In this document: piece after piece, positions 52,768 to 61,965 of the stretch
Layout: the number at the start of each line of letters is the position of its first letter
Numbering within the stretch: position 1 is the stretch's first letter
Source: Mycobacterium decipiens
GTDB taxonomy: Bacteria; Actinomycetota; Actinomycetes; Mycobacteriales; Mycobacteriaceae
Assembly (NCBI RefSeq): GCF_963853665.1
Contig: NZ_OY970459.1
Span: forward strand, 4,154,001 to 4,218,000
Direction of reading: 5' to 3'
DNA: 64,000 bases
Translations under genes and position numbers: made by a program
The notes under the pieces: model-generated
Database searches by the model: none
What the model saw: the letters and a program-made list of their open reading frames with translations, nothing else
Told to the model about the DNA's origin: nothing

Positions 52768-54021
52768 ATGAACTGCCGCCTGTGCGACTCGACCCGCATG
52801 CTCAGTGTCTTAGACCTCGGCGCGACTCCGCCCTGCGAAAAGATCCTCGCCGCCGAAGAACTCGACCTACCCGAACAGACCTTCCCGCTGCACCTTCGGC
52901 TGTGCGAGGACTGCCTGCTGCTGCAGATACCCGCACTGATCACCCCCGCGGACACCTTCACCGAATACGCCTACTACTCGTCGTATTCCGACAGCTGGGT
53001 ACAGCACGCGAAGACCTTCGTCGATCAGGCCGCCGAGCGACTCGGGCTCGGATCGAAGTCATTCGTGGTCGAAGCCGCCAGCAACGATGGCTATCTGCTG
53101 CAACACGTCGTCGCCCGGGGCATACCGTGCCTGGGCATCGAACCATCACTCAACGTCGGTGCTGCCGCTGTCAAACGGGGTGTGCCAACGATGCCGGCGT
53201 TTCTGGACGAGACAGTGGCACGCCAAGTACGCGCCGAACATCGCCCCGCAGACCTGGTGGTCGCCAACAACGTCTACGCGCACATACCCGATCTGCGCGG
53301 CTTTACCCGATCCCTGCGCGGATTGCTCGCCGACGACGGCTGGCTGAGCATCGAGGTACACCATGCGCTGAACCTGGTAGGCCTGGGCCAGTTCGACACC
53401 GTCTATCACGAACACTTCCAGTACTACACCCTCTTCTCGGCGACGGGCGCGCTAGCCACCGCCGGGCTGGCGGTCGTCGACGTCGAACTCCTCCCCACCC
53501 ACGGTGGGTCGCTGCGAATTTGGGCGCGCCCGGCAGCGGCCGCCGGGCCGCCCGCCGAACGGGTAGCCAAAGTGCTGCGCATCGAGGAGGCGGCGGGACT
53601 GCATCGCCCGGACGGCTATCTGCAGCTGCGCCGGCGAACCGAAGCGACGCGCCACGACCTGTTGCGGTTTCTACTCCGGTGCCGCGCCGAAGGAAAGCGC
53701 GTGGTCGGCTACGGCGCGCCGGGCAAGGGCAACACCCTGCTCAACTATTGCGGCATCCGCACCGACCTGCTCGAGTACACCGTCGACCGCAATCCGTACA
53801 AACATGGCCGCTTCACGCCGGGCGCGCGGATCCCGATTCACGATCCGGAGCTCATCGCCAAGGACCGCCCGGACGTGGTTCTTGCCCTGCCCTGGAACCT
53901 GGAATCCGAACTGACCGAGCAACTCAGCTACATCGCCGAATGGGGCGGCCAGCTTGTCTTTCCACTTCCGACCCTGCACCTGGCGACCAACTCCAGATCG
54001 CGCCGGGCGGTGCTGCGATGA
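52768..54021 (+). CDS. NDP-hexose C-methyltransferase (TylC3/TcaB9 type)
   Basis: A 417-aa protein with the three-part layout of deoxysugar C-methyltransferases. N-terminal zinc-binding domain with CRLC and CEDC pairs (C3/C6, about C47/C50), SAM domain with VVEAASNDGYLL, catalytic motif YHEHFQYYTLF (Glu-His pair used by the TcaB9-type enzymes) and a C-terminal domain with GYGAPGKGNTLLNY. It should put a methyl branch on a 4-keto sugar nucleotide (typically C-3). The next gene encodes a second, divergent copy of this architecture. Confidence 0.93.
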   Translation: MNCRLCDSTRMLSVLDLGATPPCEKILAAEELDLPEQTFPLHLRLCEDCLLLQIPALITPADTFTEYAYYSSYSDSWVQHAKTFVDQAAERLGLGSKSFVVEAASNDGYLLQHVVARGIPCLGIEPSLNVGAAAVKRGVPTMPAFLDETVARQVRAEHRPADLVVANNVYAHIPDLRGFTRSLRGLLADDGWLSIEVHHALNLVGLGQFDTVYHEHFQYYTLFSATGALATAGLAVVDVELLPTHGGSLRIWARPAAAAGPPAERVAKVLRIEEAAGLHRPDGYLQLRRRTEATRHDLLRFLLRCRAEGKRVVGYGAPGKGNTLLNYCGIRTDLLEYTVDRNPYKHGRFTPGARIPIHDPELIAKDRPDVVLALPWNLESELTEQLSYIAEWGGQLVFPLPTLHLATNSRSRRAVLR

Positions 54022-55115
54022 GTACCTGTCGGGGATGCGGCGGCACTGAGCTATGCCGAGTGCTCGACCTGGGAAAGGTGCCGGCGGCCGACAACTTTCC
54101 GTTGGCGACCGAGCCGATCAGCCCGAAGGAATCGGCCCATGCGCTCGCGATGGACCTGTGCGCCCGCTGCGGCCTCGCCCAGCTCGCCCGCGACGACACG
54201 GTTACCTCCGAGCCTCGCGGTATCGAGCCGCAGGCCCTGCGGGAGCAGGCCGCCGACGCGGTACGGCGAGTCGCGGACGGGGGCTGGCTGCGCGGAACGA
54301 CGGTACGCGAGTTCGGTAGCCCCCATGGTGGAACATGGTTGCCACTGCTGGCCGAACGCGGTTTTGTCGAAGCCGAAATCGCCGATGTTGTCCTCGACTC
54401 TTTCGGCATCATGCACGATGCGGACCAGCGGGCTGGTTTTGAGCTCCGAGCCCGGACGACGGCACCCAACGGAGTGCTACTGCTGCAGTTCCCCTCGCTC
54501 ATGACGATGGTCGGTCAGGGCCAATGGAATGCCCTGCGCCACGGGCACTTCGCTTACTACTCGCTAACCGCGCTGACCGGGCTGCTCGAAGCCGTCGGGA
54601 TGCACGTGGCAACGGCTTGGGAGTTCTATCTGTACGGCGGGACCATCTTGGTCGGCGCCGTGCACGATCAGGTCGAGCCGGACGATCGCGTCAAAAACAT
54701 ATTGAGGCGCGAACGCGATTTCGGCATTACCGACCCGGCCGTCATCGCGCGTCTGCAACAGGCGGCCGAGACCCACGCCGTAGCACTACGTGACTGGCTG
54801 GTGGCGCAAGCGGATAACCGGCGCATGGTGTACGGGTACGGCGCCGGCTCGCGGGTGCCTGCGCTGTTTCGCATTGCGGGGGTGGATCGGCGGCTGGTTG
54901 TGGGCGTCGCCGACGCGTCACCCGGTAAGCAGGGACGCAGAATCCCGGGAACCGATGTCGCGATCATCTCACCCGAACAACTCATCGCCGCCGACCCCGA
55001 TCGGGTACTGCTCACCCTTCCGGATCTGTACCAAGAGGTCCGACACCGATACCCCCAGCTGCACGGGCGGTGGCGGGTCGACCCTGGCTCGAATGAAAAC
55101 GACTTCCCATTGTGA
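54018..55115 (+). CDS. Second methyltransferase-type protein of the TylC3 layout, with altered active site
   Basis: A 365-aa homologue of the preceding gene: zinc pairs CRGC and CARC, a middle SAM-type domain and the C-terminal domain with VYGYGAGSRVPALFR. The SAM motif reads REFGSPHGGTWL in place of the neighbour's E-x-x-x-NDG, and the catalytic YHEH is RHGH, losing the Glu. It may methylate a different position, act without methyl transfer, or be a partner subunit of the first enzyme. ATGA overlap upstream and a 4-base overlap with the next gene. The longer open frame beginning at 52764 runs antiphase through the first methyltransferase gene and is spurious. Confidence 0.87.
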   Translation: MSTCRGCGGTELCRVLDLGKVPAADNFPLATEPISPKESAHALAMDLCARCGLAQLARDDTVTSEPRGIEPQALREQAADAVRRVADGGWLRGTTVREFGSPHGGTWLPLLAERGFVEAEIADVVLDSFGIMHDADQRAGFELRARTTAPNGVLLLQFPSLMTMVGQGQWNALRHGHFAYYSLTALTGLLEAVGMHVATAWEFYLYGGTILVGAVHDQVEPDDRVKNILRRERDFGITDPAVIARLQQAAETHAVALRDWLVAQADNRRMVYGYGAGSRVPALFRIAGVDRRLVVGVADASPGKQGRRIPGTDVAIISPEQLIAADPDRVLLTLPDLYQEVRHRYPQLHGRWRVDPGSNENDFPL

Positions 55116-56224
55116 ATTCGCTTCGGGTACTGTGGCTTTCGCCGTGGATGCGACCGCTGGCCCGCGTTCAGGCCGAGGCGCTGCGCCAGCGGGGCATCGA
55201 CGTGCTGGTGATCACCTCCGACCAACACCCGGAGTCCGACCAGGCCCGCGCCTACGAGCTGGTGCTCGATCCACGCTTTCGCACCGCCGCGACCTGGCCC
55301 GCCAGCTTCGCCACCTGGCGCCGCATCCGGGGATACCGACCGCACGTTGTGCTCACCGAGCTGGTCCGCGATCCACGCTGGATCGCGCTGCCCGGACGGA
55401 CTCCGCGGATACAGCTGGTGCACGACCACCGTCCGCATGACGCCGCCGAGCGGCGTCCGGCCTACGAGCACGCGTTGTTCGACCACTGGGGCGCGCACTC
55501 GGCGGCCACCATCACCTACAGCGACTACGTCGCAACCGCTGTTGCTCACCGCCGCGACGTGGCCGGCACGCCCGTGCATGTGCTGCCGCTGACCAGCGAC
55601 CTGGACACGAACCTGGTACCAGCTCCGGTTGGCCCGCAGCGGCGCCGTGACTTTGTGATGATCGGCCGGCTCAACCCCTACAAGAACCTCGACGTCGTGC
55701 TGCAGGCATGGCATGGACATGTCACCGGGGGCGGCTGGCGCGGCGACAACCTGATGCTCATCGGCGACGGGCGGGTCAGCGCCGGTCTGCCGCGGCACAC
55801 GCAGTGGCGTTCCGGACGGTACCGCTACGTCGACGTCGTCGAAACACTGTCCGCGGCAAAGGGTTCAGTTGCACATTACCGGCGTGCCTCGCAAAGCGGC
55901 GTGCAGGTGCTGTCGATGCAGCTGGGCGTGATGCCGATCGTGTCCACCGCCGGCGGCCTGCCCGAGTACCAGCCACCCAGCTGCCCGGCGGTGGGTGTCG
56001 ACGACGTCACCGGGTTGGCGGCCGCATTCGACAAACTGGCCGATCCGGCCACCGCGGCGCAGGCCGGCATCGAGGCCGCGCGCCACTACGCAAAGCGATT
56101 CAGCGTCGACCGCGTCGCGGACCGGTTACTGGATGTCATCGCTGCAGTGCTCGCGGGGCACTCGCCAGCTCGATCCATAGCTGGGCCAACCGCTGATACC
56201 AGCCGTCAAGCCCGAAGTCGATAG
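55112..56224 (+). CDS. Glycosyltransferase family 4
   Basis: A 370-aa GT-B fold transferase: VLWLSPWMRPLARVQAEAL at the N-terminus, QLVHDHRPHDAAERRP, FVMIGRLNPYKNLDVVLQAW at the start of the nucleotide-sugar domain, and a C-terminal GVMPIVSTAGGLPEY loop. Acts on the inner membrane face or in the cytoplasm to extend the repeat unit. GTG start overlapping the previous stop. Last gene of the plus-strand operon. Its last 89 bases overlap, tail to tail, the end of the minus-strand glycosyltransferase gene. Confidence 0.88.
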   Translation: MNSLRVLWLSPWMRPLARVQAEALRQRGIDVLVITSDQHPESDQARAYELVLDPRFRTAATWPASFATWRRIRGYRPHVVLTELVRDPRWIALPGRTPRIQLVHDHRPHDAAERRPAYEHALFDHWGAHSAATITYSDYVATAVAHRRDVAGTPVHVLPLTSDLDTNLVPAPVGPQRRRDFVMIGRLNPYKNLDVVLQAWHGHVTGGGWRGDNLMLIGDGRVSAGLPRHTQWRSGRYRYVDVVETLSAAKGSVAHYRRASQSGVQVLSMQLGVMPIVSTAGGLPEYQPPSCPAVGVDDVTGLAAAFDKLADPATAAQAGIEAARHYAKRFSVDRVADRLLDVIAAVLAGHSPARSIAGPTADTSRQARSR

Positions 56225-57242
56225 CGCGACCCCGCGCGGCGGCGCCCAGGCGGGCCCGCAGGCTCTCGTCGGCGACCAGTGCGGCCAGGGCCTCGGCGAT
56301 CTGCCCGGACGACCCGGGCTGCACCAGGATGCCGGTAACTGTGTCGCTTACCACCTCTGCGATGCTGCCGGCCGTCGTGGTGATCGGTGCCAGCCCGTAG
56401 GCCATCGCCTCCAGCAGCGCCATCGGCAGCCCCTCATCACGGCTGGGCAGTACGAAAATGTGTGCGGCCGAGAGCAGTTCGTCGCGCGCCACCGGATCCA
56501 GCCATCCCGCAACGTGAATCGTAGGGCCCAGGCCGGCGGCCGCGACCGCGGCGCGAACCTGGTCAACCTCACCGTCGCCGGCAAATGTCACATGCAACCG
56601 AGCGCGCACCAGATGGTCCAGCGCGCCGACGGCGGCGATCAGGTCGTAGCTGCCCTTGCGCACGCCCATCCGGCCGAGCGTCACCGCGTTCACCCGCGCT
56701 ATGCCCGTTTGGCTCACCGGGGCATCCGGAATTCGGACTGCGTTGTGCAGCACGCTGATTCGTCCCGGGGTTAAGCGAAGTCGACTCGCGTACTCGACCA
56801 CATGCCGCTCGCCCAGCACCACCCAGCGATCGGCGACCAACATACGCCGGACCGCTGCTTGACCCAGCGACGGCAGCCCGTCGAACCAACCACCGAAATC
56901 GTAGCTGTGCCCGTGCACCACCGCCGGGACACCCGCGAGCCGCGCCGCGCACAACGGCATGGCCTTGCGCAGCACGCTGCCACCATGCGCCAGGTGCACG
57001 TGCAGCACCTCGGTACGACCGCGCAGCAGCAGCCAACTGGCCCGCGCCATCCCGCCCACACCCACCAGCAGCCGTCGCCAACGCGACCGGTCCACATACG
57101 TCGGCACCACGGTGAGCGCGAAGCGGTCGTCGGGATGTGCTGCCATCAGGGCGGCCACCGTCGCCATCCCGCCGCGGCTGCTTGCCGCCGCGGGTGCCGG
57201 ACCTACCACCAGCACCCGCAGCGGGCGCTGGGGCACAGTCAC
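56136..57242 (-). CDS. Glycosyltransferase family 4
   Basis: A 368-aa GT-B transferase: VLVVGPAPAAASSRGGMATV, VLHVHLAHGGSVLRKAMPL, VVHGHSYDFGG, VTLGRMGVRKGSYDLIAAVG, and FVLPSRDEGLPMALLEAMA with the E(x7)E signature. The GTG at 57242 overlaps the Wzy-like stop by 4 bases. The upstream frame that would lengthen it is antisense-free but covered by the Wzy gene and not credible. Last gene of the minus-strand run, tail-to-tail with the other GT4. Confidence 0.89.
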   Translation of the reverse strand: MTVPQRPLRVLVVGPAPAAASSRGGMATVAALMAAHPDDRFALTVVPTYVDRSRWRRLLVGVGGMARASWLLLRGRTEVLHVHLAHGGSVLRKAMPLCAARLAGVPAVVHGHSYDFGGWFDGLPSLGQAAVRRMLVADRWVVLGERHVVEYASRLRLTPGRISVLHNAVRIPDAPVSQTGIARVNAVTLGRMGVRKGSYDLIAAVGALDHLVRARLHVTFAGDGEVDQVRAAVAAAGLGPTIHVAGWLDPVARDELLSAAHIFVLPSRDEGLPMALLEAMAYGLAPITTTAGSIAEVVSDTVTGILVQPGSSGQIAEALAALVADESLRARLGAAARGRAIDFGLDGWYQRLAQLWIELASAPRALQR

Positions 57243-58735
57243 AAGGCCACTCCGGCGGGCACGCGCTCGGTCGGCACCCAGCCCAGCTGGCCACCGTCGG
57301 TCAGGTCGGCGTCTCGGGCAGGGCCGATACGCCACGGCCGGGCAAAGGCCAGAGCCGACCCTAATGCCATGCCGAGCGTCATCGCGTTGGCCGGATCCTC
57401 GGGCAACGGATCGATGATGCACATCACCAGCAGGCCGATGCTGACCGCCGCACTGGCCTTCGCCGACACCGACGCGCTGCGCAGCGCACGCACCAGCGGC
57501 GTAAGTGCAAACAACGCAAACGCCGCCATGCCGACCGCACCGGATTTGGCTAGCCACCAAAGGTAAAAGTTGTGCGAGTAGGTGGTGCCCAACGTCTCGG
57601 TGAATTCATCCGGGTCGTGCCCGAACGGCAGCTGGTAGGCGTAGCCCAGGCCATGGCCGAACACGGGCGCCTGGCTGATCGCACGGTTGAGGTTGGCGTC
57701 TTCGGCCAACCTGGCCAGCGTCGAGGAATCCGTGGCGAGCACGCCGGTCGAGATGCCGCCAAGGACCCGATGACTGAAACCGGCGATCTGATCGCCAAGC
57801 CAGGCGCCGGCCGTCGATTGCTGCAGCAGAAACAGGGCGGCGGCCACGGTCACCACCAATAGGCCCGCCCCGGCGATGGCCAACAGCGTGGCCCGTCGCA
57901 CCGCCGACCAACCCAAGCTGGCGAAGAACGCCACGACGGCGGCCACCCCCACGGCGAGCAGGGTGTTGCGGGAGAACGCCAATACCGAAACGATCAACGC
58001 GGGCAGGCCCAACCCAAGATACGCAACGGGTTTAACCCGGCCGACGATCTGAGCGGCGACCAATGCGGCCAACACCGCGATGGCCGGTATCAGCGTGGTG
58101 GTGATCACGCGGGTGGCGGAGTGGCCGGTCGCGGACTCCAGGCTTTCCAGTCGGCCGGCCAACCGAATACCGCCCGACGAGCTCAAGACCGCCATGCCCG
58201 CCGAAAACCACAGCGTGACGACGATCGCGTTGATCGACAGCTTGATGTAGCTGCCGTACACGATCAGCAGCGCCAGCACGAATCCAGCAACCATTTCCAG
58301 CAGGAACGTCGCTTCGCGCGCCACGATGGCGGCGCTGTGCCCGGTCGCGAATCCGACGGCAGCGAAGTACACCACCGTCAACGCAAACATTCCCGGCAAG
58401 AGGTAGCCGGCGAGGCGTAGTCGCACCACGGGCAGGACGAAGCAGATCGCCAGCAGCGCCACCACGTGGTAGGCATAGATCGATACCGGGCCGATCACCT
58501 TGCCGACATGCAAACCCTCTGGCAGCGCAGCGAACGCCAAAAACAGCGCCACGCCGATCATTAACTCCGGCTTCGTCCAATACACGACCAGGCCGAACGT
58601 CGCGCCGATCAGGATCACGCCCCCGGTGGTGTCTCGTACCGACAGCACGCCGTAGCCGAAGGATCCGACAACGAACATCGCCACAACGGCCGCGGCCATC
58701 GCCAACCGATGACGACTCCGCAGATACCGAATCAC
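57239..58735 (-). CDS. Wzy/O-antigen ligase-type membrane polymerase
   Basis: A 498-aa polytopic protein with about 11-12 hydrophobic spans and a long external loop (about 330-420) containing FGHGLGYAYQLPFGHD and TLGTTYSHNFYLWWLAKSG, the O-antigen ligase (Wzy_C) signature with His and Arg expected in catalysis. Such proteins join lipid-linked repeat units outside the membrane. Taken with the Wzx-like flippase and Wzz-like gene, polymerase is the likeliest role, but a ligase is possible. GTG start overlapping the chain-length gene by 4 bases. Confidence 0.87.
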   Translation of the reverse strand: MIRYLRSRHRLAMAAAVVAMFVVGSFGYGVLSVRDTTGGVILIGATFGLVVYWTKPELMIGVALFLAFAALPEGLHVGKVIGPVSIYAYHVVALLAICFVLPVVRLRLAGYLLPGMFALTVVYFAAVGFATGHSAAIVAREATFLLEMVAGFVLALLIVYGSYIKLSINAIVVTLWFSAGMAVLSSSGGIRLAGRLESLESATGHSATRVITTTLIPAIAVLAALVAAQIVGRVKPVAYLGLGLPALIVSVLAFSRNTLLAVGVAAVVAFFASLGWSAVRRATLLAIAGAGLLVVTVAAALFLLQQSTAGAWLGDQIAGFSHRVLGGISTGVLATDSSTLARLAEDANLNRAISQAPVFGHGLGYAYQLPFGHDPDEFTETLGTTYSHNFYLWWLAKSGAVGMAAFALFALTPLVRALRSASVSAKASAAVSIGLLVMCIIDPLPEDPANAMTLGMALGSALAFARPWRIGPARDADLTDGGQLGWVPTERVPAGVAL

Positions 58736-60168
58736 GCGGGCCCGCTGACCTTTGCCCGGTACGTCCGGGTTGCGGCCTTGGTGTGACGGGCAATCCGGGC
58801 ATCGGTGAGCACGGTGCCCACCACGTTGGCGCCGGCCGCATGCAACGCGGTCAATGCATCGTTGAGTTCGTCCTCGGTGGTACGCCCCGCCCGCAGAACC
58901 AACACGGTGGCCTGGACGGCCCCGCCCAGCAGGCCAGCGTCCGCCGTCGCCAGCACCGGCGGACCGTCCACCACCGTGCGGTCGAAGACGGCCGACAAGT
59001 CCCGCAGCACCTTGTCCAACACCTCTGGCAGGTAGGCGCTGCACGGCAGGGTCTCCCGGCGGACGGCGCGCGCCGCGAGCACGAATAGCTTCGGAATCGC
59101 AGTCGGCTTCACCGCTTTGGTCGCGATGTCGGGGTTGGCCAGCGCATTGGCCAACCCCTCCCCCGATTCGACTTTGAGCAAGCCGGCGATCACCGGTCGA
59201 CGCGTGTCCCCCTCCACGAGCAGCACGTCTTCGCCGAGTTCCGCGAACGCGCGACCCAGGTTCAGCGCCGTCGTCGTTGATCCCTCACCGCCGAACGGCG
59301 CCGTTACCAGTACCCGGTGCGCTCCCGGTCCCATCGCCCGCAACAGACGTGCACGCAACCCGCGGACCGCATCATCGAACGAGATGTCCGTGCCGAATCG
59401 CGGTGCGACGCCACGCTTTCCGGGCAGTTCAGCCAAGGTCGGCAAACCCGAAAGTCGTTCCAACTTGGCGCGGTCGCGCACCGTGCGGTCGGCGGCCTCG
59501 CGCGTCAACGCCACACCGGTGCCCAGTAGCAGCCCGGCAACGAGCCCCATCGCCATGTTGCGGATCGGCACCGGCCGGATCGGACGGTCGGGCACCCGGG
59601 GCTGCTCCACCACCGTCGCCCTGGCGATCGGCACCGCCTGGGGTGACGCCGCCTGCGGGTCCGGCGCCGGGGTTGGCTCGCCCGCCTGCGGTTGCGTTGT
59701 TGGTTGGTCCGGTGCCCTCGGCACCCCGGGATTCGCGCCGAGCGTCGCAACCATCGAAGTGAACGATTCGGCCATCGCTTTGGTAAGTGCCGCCGCGCGT
59801 TTCGGATCGGAATCGGTGACGGCGACGGTGAACAGTGTCGATTTCGGGATGAACTCCACATGCGTCTGGCGCACCAGCGCGTCCGGGCTGACCGGAAGCT
59901 GGAACGCAACGACGGCGTGCTCCGCCACGGCGCGCCCCCCGGCGATCGCCGCATACGATGACAGCCGTTCTTGGGCGGCCTGGGTGCCCTGAAACACCTG
60001 AGCGAGGTCGGTTTCGCCGGAGAATGAGATCAGCACGGTAGCCGATGATTCGTAGATCTTCGTCTGGGCCGCCGTCACAGCCGCGGCACCGGCGAGACAG
60101 AACAGCAACGCCGCGACGAACAGCTTCCAGTGGTGGATGAGCGTCCGGACAAAGGTGCGGAAATCCAT
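58732..60168 (-). CDS. Wzz/Wzc-like chain-length and capsular tyrosine-kinase-type protein
   Basis: A 478-aa protein with a Wzz domain: two membrane helices (about 13-35 and 203-222) around an extracytoplasmic domain that includes a Pro/Gln-rich stretch (about 148-178). The cytoplasmic half is a BY-kinase-like P-loop domain with VTAPFGGEGSTTTALNLG, LLVEGDTRRPVIAGLL and VVDGPPVLATADAGLL. The Walker A lysine is replaced by Ser (GGEGST for GGxGKS/T), and the C-terminal Tyr cluster that such kinases autophosphorylate is missing (one Tyr only). It may therefore regulate chain length without kinase activity. Confidence 0.87.
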   Translation of the reverse strand: MDFRTFVRTLIHHWKLFVAALLFCLAGAAAVTAAQTKIYESSATVLISFSGETDLAQVFQGTQAAQERLSSYAAIAGGRAVAEHAVVAFQLPVSPDALVRQTHVEFIPKSTLFTVAVTDSDPKRAAALTKAMAESFTSMVATLGANPGVPRAPDQPTTQPQAGEPTPAPDPQAASPQAVPIARATVVEQPRVPDRPIRPVPIRNMAMGLVAGLLLGTGVALTREAADRTVRDRAKLERLSGLPTLAELPGKRGVAPRFGTDISFDDAVRGLRARLLRAMGPGAHRVLVTAPFGGEGSTTTALNLGRAFAELGEDVLLVEGDTRRPVIAGLLKVESGEGLANALANPDIATKAVKPTAIPKLFVLAARAVRRETLPCSAYLPEVLDKVLRDLSAVFDRTVVDGPPVLATADAGLLGGAVQATVLVLRAGRTTEDELNDALTALHAAGANVVGTVLTDARIARHTKAATRTYRAKVSGPA

Positions 60169-60254
60169 CGGCTTGTACCTCCCTACCCGCTGCCTATACC
60201 CACTTGTCGACCGCGTCAGACGGTGTCGCTGACCGGAGCTGTGGACGCGCCACG

Positions 60255-61958
60255 CTATCGACCGTTGACTGAGGTCAGCGCGTCGCGTGGCACGTCGAGG
60301 GTGGCAATCGGGTAGAAGCCGGAATCGTCGCGGCCGTCGCGGGCCAACTGCATCGGCGGATAGTTCACCACATGGGAACCGTTCGGTTTGTGCTGTTGCC
60401 AGTCGATCGCGGCCCGCAGCGTGTAGTGGCCGGCCGGTAAGCCCGACAGATCAACGCGAACCGTCTCGGTGGCCGACGCCGGTGTCGGCTGGTCGCTGCT
60501 GCGATCACCGGGCTGGTCGGACACCAGGGTCTTGAGGTCCACGGTTGCCGGTAGCGTGCGAATCACCCGTCCGGTGAAATCCACCAGCCGGTAGCCGGGC
60601 ACCCATTTCTCGATGGCGGCGGCAGCGCCGAAGTTGGTCCAGGTGACCGAGATCGTCGCGACCTTGCCCTCTAGCGCTTGCGATCCCGGCCGCGCTTCGA
60701 CCGAGTACCGATAGCCCGCCACGACGTTGGCTTGCGCCCACAGCAGGTACAGCTTGGGGTCCATCGGTGCGGTCGCCGCCTGGTCCGGGAAGTTGATGCT
60801 CGACGTCATCGACACGTGATACCGGATGACATCGCGCAGCCCCTTCTCGTAATACGACTGCGGCGAGGTCCCGCTCGGCAACTGGCACCATTCGGTGATC
60901 ACCAGCGCGGTTGCCAGACGCTGGCGCAGCGCGGCGATCACCGGGTCTCTGGTCTGGACGTAGTGCGAGCCATTGGACTCGGCCCAGGCCGGCATCGGCG
61001 CGTAGACGCCCAGGCAGTCCGAGCGGATGCCCACCGGCGCAGACAGCTTGTTCGTGACGTCGTCGGCGAGCAGTTCGCGCACGATTTCCGGATTGGCGGG
61101 ACTGGTCACCAACTGGGTGTGCGGGAAAGCGCTGACGTTCGCCGCGACCAGCCGCCTAATGGACGCGATGGTGATGTTTTGATCGCGGAACTGGCTGTAG
61201 TAGCCCAGGGCCGCCACGCTGTCGTCCGGGCCGGGGCCGGGCGCGCCGAGCGTGTCGCGCAGATAGGCGATGTGGTTTTCGCTGAAGTCCCCGTACCCGG
61301 AGAACTCGAAAACGCTGAGCCGTTCGTCACCGTCGTAGCGACGACCGAGTGCGGCGAGCAACTGCGAAAAATCGTCCAGATAGGTCGGGTCGTTGAAGTT
61401 CGGCACCACTTGCGTCACCCCGGCCGCGGGACCGTTCGCCGGGCCGGGATAGCTGGTGTTGGTACTGGCAACGGCGCGCTCCCAATCGGGAATCGCGATG
61501 TTGGTGTTGTTCGGATAGGTTGCGTCGCAACAGGAGTTGTACGCGTACACCCGCAGCGTCAGCCGCATACCACGGTCGGCCAGCTTCGTCAGCGCGTTGT
61601 CGATCACGCTGAAGTCGTACTTGCGATCGTCGGGAGCGTCCGGGCCCAGGGTGCGCGGATCGGTGGGCTGCAGCTGCCGCCAGGAGACGCGCAAGCTTGC
61701 ATCGTAGGACGCGGGCCAAGCCGGATAGCGTTGCTGCGCCGGTTCGCCTTGCGGGAAAAGCGGTTCCATGAGGTCTTCGTACTGGCCGCGCAGCGGGTTG
61801 GGGATCTCCTGAGCGGTCGACGGTATGGCCGGACTTACCATCGCAGTCAGTGGACTGCTGTGGCTCTGGTTGCCGCTACACCCGCTGAGCGGCCCACCTA
61901 GCATCAGCGCTGCGCACGCAACGACGACCAGTGTGATTTTCCTAATTTTTCGAACCAT
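60255..61958 (-). CDS. Lipoprotein with DUF4832-type glycoside-hydrolase-like domain
   Basis: A 567-aa protein. The signal peptide ends at the lipobox LSGC (about residue 27 from ATG 61958), so it should be anchored outside the membrane. The body looks like a TIM-barrel GH-like domain (PNPLRGQYEDLMEP, SWRQLQPTDP, FEFSGYGDFSENH) followed by a C-terminal beta domain of the DUF4832 kind (VTWTNFGAAAAIEKWVPGYRLVD cited by its start VTWTNFG and VPGYRLVD). It could trim or process the exported polysaccharide. It is 7 bases downstream of the GGDEF-EAL gene and 86 bases upstream of the Wzz gene, all one direction. Confidence 0.82.
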   Translation of the reverse strand: MVRKIRKITLVVVACAALMLGGPLSGCSGNQSHSSPLTAMVSPAIPSTAQEIPNPLRGQYEDLMEPLFPQGEPAQQRYPAWPASYDASLRVSWRQLQPTDPRTLGPDAPDDRKYDFSVIDNALTKLADRGMRLTLRVYAYNSCCDATYPNNTNIAIPDWERAVASTNTSYPGPANGPAAGVTQVVPNFNDPTYLDDFSQLLAALGRRYDGDERLSVFEFSGYGDFSENHIAYLRDTLGAPGPGPDDSVAALGYYSQFRDQNITIASIRRLVAANVSAFPHTQLVTSPANPEIVRELLADDVTNKLSAPVGIRSDCLGVYAPMPAWAESNGSHYVQTRDPVIAALRQRLATALVITEWCQLPSGTSPQSYYEKGLRDVIRYHVSMTSSINFPDQAATAPMDPKLYLLWAQANVVAGYRYSVEARPGSQALEGKVATISVTWTNFGAAAAIEKWVPGYRLVDFTGRVIRTLPATVDLKTLVSDQPGDRSSDQPTPASATETVRVDLSGLPAGHYTLRAAIDWQQHKPNGSHVVNYPPMQLARDGRDDSGFYPIATLDVPRDALTSVNGR

Positions 61959-61965
61959 TCTGTAA

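Noticed and set aside
52764..55115. A 783-codon open frame covering both methyltransferase genes
   Set aside because: Its second part is the real second methyltransferase; its first part is an Arg-rich antiphase reading of the first methyltransferase and has no family features.
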